From Rhodococcus sp. KBS0724 (GTDB lineage: Bacteria > Actinomycetota > Actinomycetes > Mycobacteriales > Mycobacteriaceae): a stretch of DNA of 64,000 nt. The notes under the pieces are model-generated. The model searched no databases. It saw only the letters and a program-made list of their open reading frames with translations, and was not told where the DNA came from. Numbering within the stretch: the stretch's first letter is position 1; each line of letters opens with the position of its first letter. Made by a program: the position numbers and the translations under genes. This document shows, piece after piece, positions 58,757-64,000 of the stretch. The DNA is taken from assembly GCF_005938745.2 (NCBI RefSeq), contig NZ_VCBX02000001.1:3568001-3632000 (forward strand). The letters are read 5' to 3'.

Positions 58757-59352
58757 CGAGGTACAACCTCGTAGGTCCGCGCGATCCGAGCCGCTTTGAG
58801 GACGTAGATCACGGCAGTCCACACGTACAGGACTGTTCCCCAGATCAGGAAGGCAAAACCGAACGCGTGGGTGAATCCTGCGATCGCCCAATCTCCGTAA
58901 CCCGCCAATACCAGCGGCAACGCAAACATGAGCAGGAATGTAGCGGCTTTACCGAGATAGATGACTTCGGGCGGCGGGAGGCCGCGCCTGCGGTAGATCG
59001 GAAGAGTGAGTGCGAGGATCAGATCCCGGCCGATCAGGATCGCCGCGACCCACCAGGGAATGAAGTCGCGAGCCACGAACGTCACGAGCGTCGTCACGAC
59101 GTACAAGCGATCGACCAGCGGATCGAGCAGAGCCCCCAACTTCGAACTCTGATCAAGGATCCGTGCCAACTTGCCGTCGAGCCAGTCCGTGAATCCGGTG
59201 AGCATCAGCAGTGCCAGCGCCCACCCGTCCGCATGCGTCACCAGCAGCAGGTACGCAAACACCGGGAGCAGCAGCAGACGCGCCATGCTGAGAATGTTGG
59301 GAACTGTCAGAACTCGATCCGTCACGACAAGTTCCTGTTCACCTGATGTCAC
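58753..59352 (-). CDS. CDP-alcohol phosphatidyltransferase (PgsA2-like)
   Basis: This 199-residue membrane enzyme makes a phospholipid from CDP-diacylglycerol and an alcohol. The catalytic signature D-G-x2-A-R-x8-G-x3-D-x3-D is complete: D59, G60, A63, R64, G73, D77 and D81. About six helices. It resembles phosphatidylglycerophosphate synthase; the mycobacterial counterpart in this position is called pgsA2, but cardiolipin or another product cannot be excluded. GTG 59352 was taken as the start; another GTG at about residue 10 is possible. It heads the DUF881-sbp-DUF881 set. Confidence 0.88.
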   Translation of the reverse strand: MTSGEQELVVTDRVLTVPNILSMARLLLLPVFAYLLLVTHADGWALALLMLTGFTDWLDGKLARILDQSSKLGALLDPLVDRLYVVTTLVTFVARDFIPWWVAAILIGRDLILALTLPIYRRRGLPPPEVIYLGKAATFLLMFALPLVLAGYGDWAIAGFTHAFGFAFLIWGTVLYVWTAVIYVLKAARIARTYEVVPR

Positions 59353-59500
59353 TGCACACACCTCGTATTGTTCCGCACTCCGCATCGAACTGGCCGCGGT
59401 CGCGATGCCGTGGTGCCAGCTTTCCACAGCACTTGCGACATTTTGCTCATGGTCACCCCTCGCGCGAGCCCAAGGCTGCTCGCGCGAAGTGTGGGTGGCG

Positions 59501-60115
59501 CTACCGCCAGGCGAAAACGGGTTGTTCGAGGTTGTCGATCCGGGTGTGCCGTCCACGCAGGACTTCCCGCAACTGGTAGACGACCGCCCCTGTCGGAGCA
59601 TGCACGAGGCTGGTGCGAAACGGCCACTGCACCACCGGATTCGGCGACTCCTCGATCGACACGAAACGCGGGTCGACGTCGAGTTCGGCGGACGTGACCG
59701 CATACAACGACGCAACTTCGTCCGGGTTGGGGACCAATTTGTCGATATCGGCGCCCGACCACACCACAAACGGGCGGATCACGAAGCCAGAGCGTGTGAC
59801 GTAATCGTCGAGGCGGCCGATGATGTCGGACGTCGCTGCGGTCAGCCCCAGTTCTTCGGAGAGCTCCCGCACCGCACCTTCCTCCGGCGTCTCACCGGCG
59901 TCGACGCTCCCGCCGGGCAGAGCGAATTGGCCGGGGTGTGCGCGCATCTTGCTCGGCCGCTTCGTCAGCGGGAACACCGACGTGCCGTCGGCATCTCGCA
60001 TCAGGGCAAAGACCACCGAAGCCAGCCTGCGTCCGCCCAAGTCAACGGATCGTGGTTCGAAGGTCGAAAAAGCTGATTCGACATGGGCCCGATCCAGTAA
60101 ATCCACGTTCACCAT
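59501..60115 (-). CDS. NUDIX hydrolase, CoA-pyrophosphatase type
   Basis: This 204-residue protein has a complete Nudix box at residues 69-91 (Gx5Ex7REUxEExGU: G69, E75, R83, E84, E87, E88, G90). It also carries the upstream CoA-type signature LTKRPSKMRAHPGQFALPGG (50-69). It should hydrolyse coenzyme A or its derivatives to 4'-phosphopantetheine and 3',5'-ADP. A glycine-rich or arginine substrate loop was not examined. It lies in a single-gene unit, divergent from the DUF2254 gene by 101 bases. Confidence 0.9.
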   Translation of the reverse strand: MVNVDLLDRAHVESAFSTFEPRSVDLGGRRLASVVFALMRDADGTSVFPLTKRPSKMRAHPGQFALPGGSVDAGETPEEGAVRELSEELGLTAATSDIIGRLDDYVTRSGFVIRPFVVWSGADIDKLVPNPDEVASLYAVTSAELDVDPRFVSIEESPNPVVQWPFRTSLVHAPTGAVVYQLREVLRGRHTRIDNLEQPVFAWR

Positions 60116-60216
60116 TGCTCGACAGTAGCGCGGTCCCCTCGAGATTCAGACACAGGCCAGTTTCCGTTTGAGCGTTTTGCGAGATTACCGGCGGAAAACC
60201 CTGTCATGCTGACGTA

Positions 60217-62439
60217 GTGAAAGCATGGTTCGAGCACACAGTCGTCGATACCGGACGGCTGCCGTTGTTCTTCCTGCTGGTCGCGTTTCTGCTTACCTTC
60301 TTGTTCATCAGATTCAGTGTGCGCATGATTCGCGCGGAAGTGTCGTGGTGGCCGGGCAATGTCACCCCCGGTGGTATGCATATCCATCACATGGTGTTCG
60401 GGCTGATGATGATGCTCGTCTCCGGGTTTGCCTTCATCGCGTTGGCGGATTTCCACACTCCCGTCGCCAATTGTGTACTCGCGTCTGTGTTCGGAATCGG
60501 TAGCGCGCTGGTACTCGACGAATACGCTTTGGTCCTGCATTTGCGTGATGTCTATTGGGCCGAGGAGGGTCGGTCGTCGATAGATGCGGTATTCGTGGCG
60601 ATCGCCATTTCCTTTCTTTTCTTGTTCGGCGTCCATCCGATCGGGTTTGCCGGCGAGTTCGATCCGTACGAACAAGATCGCAGTATCGCGACTCTCATCG
60701 CGATAATCGTCGCGCTGATACTTCAATTGGCGCTCGCGATGATCACACTTCTCAAAGGCAAGTTATGGACCGGTCTGATCGGACTGTTCTTCCCGCCGCT
60801 CCTGATCGTCGGCGCAATCCGTCTGAGCCGACCTGGTGCGCCGTGGGCCAGGTCCCGGTACCGCTACAAGCCGGTGAAGCTCTCTCGCGCGGTCGCTCGC
60901 GAGCAACGTGTCAGAGAACCACTGATCAAAGCCAAGATTCGATTCCAGGAAAGCGTCTCGGGAAGTTTCGGGGTACCGGAAGCCATCCCCCGGCCGGCAG
61001 CTGAACCGGCCACAGCGTCGACGCCCGAGCCGTCGCCCACGACTCCGAAGTGGCGGATATCCGACGCACTGCGATGGCGTCGTACCCGCAGACGACTTCG
61101 CACCGTCCCTGTGTGGCGGCTACCCGTTCTGCTGGTCGTCGCTGCGTTCTTCTTGGCCGACACGCTTATCGACGTCGACAGTTCCGTATTCGACGGCTTC
61201 GGTTCCGATTCGCTGGAATACGCCGTGGATCCGGGGGCTACGGCAACTTTGCTGAGTGTTATCGCCGGCGGAATGATCACCCTCACCGGCCTTGTGTTCA
61301 CCGCGATCACACTTGCCATGCAATTCGGTGCTTCGCAGATATCGGTACGGGTGGTTCCCATGCTGGCTCAGCAGCGAGTTATGCGATGGTCCATCGGGAT
61401 GTTTCTCGCGACATTTGTGTACTCGATCATCGTTGCCCTGGATCTTGCTCTCAATACCCAGCATTCAGCTCCCCAGATATCCACGTACACGGCGTTGTTC
61501 CTCGCGATCATCAGCGCAATTCTGTTCATCGCCCTGGTGTCCCGGGTCGGCTCGATTCTCAATTCGAGTCGACTTCTTCGGTGGATCGCGGCCGAGGGAC
61601 GAAGCGCAATCGTTCGCTCGTACCCGCACTACGACGAATCGGCTCAGGACGCACCCTCCGTCGCCGCAGCACCTGTCACTGATCGCGCACCGGCCGTCGA
61701 CGATTCAGCGGACCTCCTGGTTGTTCGACTGCGACACCTCTCCCCCAACGGGCGCATACTTCTGGCGATCAACCTGCCGCGGTTGGAGCGATTGGCGTCC
61801 AAGTGGGGCGTCAGCGTCGAAGTGGTGCCAGGCATCGGAGAATTTGTAGCCCAGAACGCGCCGCTGTTCGAAGTGCGTGGCACGTCGATGGCGATTCGCC
61901 CGGATTCTCTGATGTCGTGCCTGATCTTCGGTGACACTCACGGTCCCGTCGTCGGTCCTGCGGCGGCAATTCAATCCATCGTCGATATAGCGCTCAAAGC
62001 ACTGTCGCCGGCCATCAACGATCCGGGCCGCGCGGTCCAGGCTCTCGACCACATCGAAGATCTGCTCGTTCTGCTGGCACCGCGAGTACATGCCGACTCC
62101 GCGACGTCCACGCTGACCCGGATCCGCGGGCAGGAAAGAACCTGGACTGACTACGTGTCCATCGCCACCGACGAAATTCGGCACTTCAGTACCAATTCTG
62201 CTCAGGTGCAGCGCCGACTGCGCGCCGTGCTCACCACCTTGCTGACAGCGTGCCCGGCGGATCAACATGCCCCACTCCTCGAACGCCTCGACGCCATGAA
62301 CACTCAACTGACCCGCGAATGGACCGGCGAACTGGACATCCGCCTGGCCGGTGTCGCCGATCCCCAGGGCCTCGGATCTGAAGCGGGGGCTAGCGGACGC
62401 GTCCATCCGCTGATCGTCGGACGACCGGCGGCGAAGTAG
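60217..62439 (+). CDS. Fused membrane protein: HIHHM module plus DUF2254
   Basis: This 740-residue protein has two membrane modules. The N-terminal one (about 1-215) has about six helices and a histidine-rich stretch GGMHIHHMVFG at 52-62. After a proline-rich cytoplasmic linker (about 225-290) comes a DUF2254 domain (about 300-720): helices with GGMITLTGLVFTAITLAMQFGASQISVRVVP (about 352-382), then a cytoplasmic part with VVGPAAAIQSIVDIALKALSPAINDPGRAVQALDHIEDLL (about 574-613). Stand-alone versions of both modules exist in actinobacteria, as I recall, so the fusion hints they work together. Function unknown. It is convergent with the aminopeptidase, one base apart. Confidence 0.85.
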   Translation: MKAWFEHTVVDTGRLPLFFLLVAFLLTFLFIRFSVRMIRAEVSWWPGNVTPGGMHIHHMVFGLMMMLVSGFAFIALADFHTPVANCVLASVFGIGSALVLDEYALVLHLRDVYWAEEGRSSIDAVFVAIAISFLFLFGVHPIGFAGEFDPYEQDRSIATLIAIIVALILQLALAMITLLKGKLWTGLIGLFFPPLLIVGAIRLSRPGAPWARSRYRYKPVKLSRAVAREQRVREPLIKAKIRFQESVSGSFGVPEAIPRPAAEPATASTPEPSPTTPKWRISDALRWRRTRRRLRTVPVWRLPVLLVVAAFFLADTLIDVDSSVFDGFGSDSLEYAVDPGATATLLSVIAGGMITLTGLVFTAITLAMQFGASQISVRVVPMLAQQRVMRWSIGMFLATFVYSIIVALDLALNTQHSAPQISTYTALFLAIISAILFIALVSRVGSILNSSRLLRWIAAEGRSAIVRSYPHYDESAQDAPSVAAAPVTDRAPAVDDSADLLVVRLRHLSPNGRILLAINLPRLERLASKWGVSVEVVPGIGEFVAQNAPLFEVRGTSMAIRPDSLMSCLIFGDTHGPVVGPAAAIQSIVDIALKALSPAINDPGRAVQALDHIEDLLVLLAPRVHADSATSTLTRIRGQERTWTDYVSIATDEIRHFSTNSAQVQRRLRAVLTTLLTACPADQHAPLLERLDAMNTQLTREWTGELDIRLAGVADPQGLGSEAGASGRVHPLIVGRPAAK

Positions 62440-62440
62440 T

Positions 62441-64000
62441 TCAGAGTGCGGAGTTGAACGCCTGGACCCGTAGATCCCGCGCCAGGTTGTCGCGCTTCTC
62501 GAGCACCAACCGCCGCAACGACGCCGGCGCGTCGGCATTGGCGTCGAGCCACTGATCGACCGCAGTCGTGTCGTCGGACGCAGGGAACAGCCCGTTCACC
62601 AGGCGCCGCGCAATCTCGATGCTGCGGCCTGACCACCACGTGCGCAACGAAGCGAAGTAGTTTGCCGCGTAGCCCTCGATCAGGGCTGCGTCGACGCCGG
62701 CTTTGAAACCGCCGATCATGGCATCGAGGTGATCGTTCGACAGGGTCAGGTCGGTGGTTGCGGCGCTCCAGACGCGTTCCTTGGCCGCTGCCGTGGGTAA
62801 CGACGCAAGAGCGCGAGCGTGGGCAGTCCTGCCGGCCGACGTCTCGTCGCTGCGCAGCTCGCGGTCGAGGTCATCCGGTTCGGCAAAGCCGGTGGCAGCC
62901 AGAGCAATCCACATCGACCACCGCAGATCGGGATCGAGAGCGAGCCCGATCGGTCCGGGGCTCTCGCCCAGCAGAATCGCACGCAGCGCGTCGGCCCGCG
63001 AGTCGTCGATCGCAGCCGCGGCAGCACACGCGCGGGCCCAGGCCAGCTGACGGCCCGATTCCGGTTCGCTCTCGAACATCGCCTTCCACGCCGTAGCCAA
63101 CCACCCAGCCGCCGCGCTGGCGCGCAGTTCGAGCGGGACGTAATGCTGGATCGCGAAATGCGCGTCGGCGGTGATCGAACTGAGAATCGCCAGGTCAGGT
63201 TCCGAGGGGCCGAATTGTTCGGCCACGGCAAGGTACCGGAACACCGACAGTTCCCCGTCACGCACGGAGTTCCACAGCGAAGACAGAATCAACCCACGCG
63301 CGAGTGGATCGACAATACGATCGAGCGACGATTCGACGGTGGCGAGCGACGCCGCGTCGAGTCGAATCTTTGCGTAGGTCAGGTCGTCGTCGTTGAGTAG
63401 GACCAGCGATCCCGCCGAAACGTCGATCGGTGTGCGCTCCGCCGAAATGTCGACCTCGACGCGCGCGGTGCGAACCAGGTCGCCGGTATCGCCGTAGTCG
63501 TAGACACCGACTGCCAGTCGATGCGGTCGGGGATCGGTCTGCACCAACTCCCCGGCCTCGAACGTCAACGTCGACACTCCCGTTGTCTCGAGCCAGGCCC
63601 GTGACCAATCGCGCATGTCTCGCCCTGACGTCGCACTCAAGGCGTCTAGGAAATCGACGAGCCGAGTGTTACCGAAAGCGTTCGCCCGGAAGTACTTCCG
63701 GGACGCCTCGAAGAACGCGTCACGTCCGACGAAGGCGACCAGTTGTTTGAGGACGCTCGCGCCCTTGGCGTATGTGATGCCGTCGAAGTTCAGCTTCGCC
63801 GCTTCCAGATCGACGATGTCAGCGACGATCGGGTGCGTGGTCGGCAACTGATCTTGCAGATACGCCCACGCTTTCCGCTTGATCGCAAACGCCACCCAGG
63901 CGTCGGTGAACCGGGTTGCCTCGACGCTGACCAGCGATCCCATGAAATCGGCGAACGATTCCTTGAGCCACAGATCGTCCCACCACACCATGGTCACGAG
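62441..64000 (-). CDS. pepN: Aminopeptidase N (M1 family), C-terminal part
   Basis: The gene continues past the right edge; only about 520 residues of an expected 850 are present. The visible part starts just after the HExxH zinc motif: VTMVWWDDLWLKESFADFMGSL includes the third zinc ligand, the Glu of LKESFA. The transition-state tyrosine region is GITYAKGASVLKQLVAFVG (about 73-91 of the visible part). The helical ERAP1-like C-terminal domain follows and ends KRDNLARDLRVQAFNSAL. It removes N-terminal residues from peptides in the cytoplasm. The reading frame is open to the edge without frameshift. Confidence 0.95.
   Translation of the reverse strand, partial: LVTMVWWDDLWLKESFADFMGSLVSVEATRFTDAWVAFAIKRKAWAYLQDQLPTTHPIVADIVDLEAAKLNFDGITYAKGASVLKQLVAFVGRDAFFEASRKYFRANAFGNTRLVDFLDALSATSGRDMRDWSRAWLETTGVSTLTFEAGELVQTDPRPHRLAVGVYDYGDTGDLVRTARVEVDISAERTPIDVSAGSLVLLNDDDLTYAKIRLDAASLATVESSLDRIVDPLARGLILSSLWNSVRDGELSVFRYLAVAEQFGPSEPDLAILSSITADAHFAIQHYVPLELRASAAAGWLATAWKAMFESEPESGRQLAWARACAAAAAIDDSRADALRAILLGESPGPIGLALDPDLRWSMWIALAATGFAEPDDLDRELRSDETSAGRTAHARALASLPTAAAKERVWSAATTDLTLSNDHLDAMIGGFKAGVDAALIEGYAANYFASLRTWWSGRSIEIARRLVNGLFPASDDTTAVDQWLDANADAPASLRRLVLEKRDNLARDLRVQAFNSAL

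Overview
The window is 64 kb of high-GC actinobacterial chromosome, most likely Rhodococcus or a close relative in the Nocardiaceae. The signs are mycothiol synthesis (mshC), a GarA/FtsR/small-basic-protein block, actinobacterial conserved unknowns (PAC2, SCO1664-like, DUF3090, DUF5703), frequent GTG starts, and gene orders that match, from memory, two Mycobacterium tuberculosis neighbourhoods: around hisG-metH-mshC-uppP-pyrD, and around glcB-gcvP-garA-gcvH-pgsA. No database search was possible, so names rest on motifs, length and order.

Layout. 1-3.6 kb: an MHYT membrane sensor, a CmtR-like metal regulator coupled to a CDF metal exporter, a small membrane protein and a small secreted protein. 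3.6-11 kb, minus strand: metH, a HAD phosphatase, trhO, an RluA-type pseudouridine synthase, hisE and hisG, closely packed. 11-13.1 kb: a PAC2 protein and an MFS exporter with overlapping ends. 13.2-23.4 kb: the accessory region. It holds an AbiEi-like winged-helix gene with a probable leaderless promoter, then a tightly overlapping jetA-jetB-jetC set (a type II Wadjet / MukBEF-like condensin) with no jetD nuclease gene behind it, then a lipoprotein gene and an intact IS481-type element inserted inside a 44-bp palindromic repeat. Two more copies of that palindrome lie elsewhere in the window. 23.4-31.6 kb: mshC, an MMPL exporter with a divergent MarR regulator and a clear operator, then SCO1664-like, DUF3090, histidine phosphatase, uppP and an aldo/keto reductase. 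31.6-35.3 kb: a heme-iron operon (heme oxygenase, hmuT, hmuU, hmuV) behind a DtxR/IdeR-type iron box. 35.3-40.3 kb: a hypothetical gene, an LppL-like lipoprotein, DUF5703, pyrD, a PEBP protein and an M20 peptidase.

40.4-41.4 kb: two identical tRNA-Leu(GAG) genes, inside a 128-bp perfect duplication that flanks a secreted-protein gene. 41.5-50.1 kb: an unusual SDR with a four-cysteine module, a universal stress protein, a saccharopine-dehydrogenase-like protein, malate synthase G, a substrate-binding/VWA membrane protein and a metallophosphoesterase. 50.1-59.4 kb, minus strand: gcvP behind a tandem glycine riboswitch, two MerR-type regulators, a DUF151 protein, garA, gcvH, a DUF881-sbp-DUF881 trio and a CDP-alcohol phosphatidyltransferase. 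59.5-64 kb: a CoA-type NUDIX hydrolase, a fused DUF2254 membrane protein, and the C-terminal part of an M1 aminopeptidase that runs off the right edge.

The most interesting item is the jetABC locus. It has every condensin-like part of a Wadjet anti-plasmid system, all apparently intact, but lacks the TOPRIM-type nuclease JetD. It begins instead with a DNA-binding AbiEi-like protein, and a palindromic repeat starts exactly where jetD would be expected.
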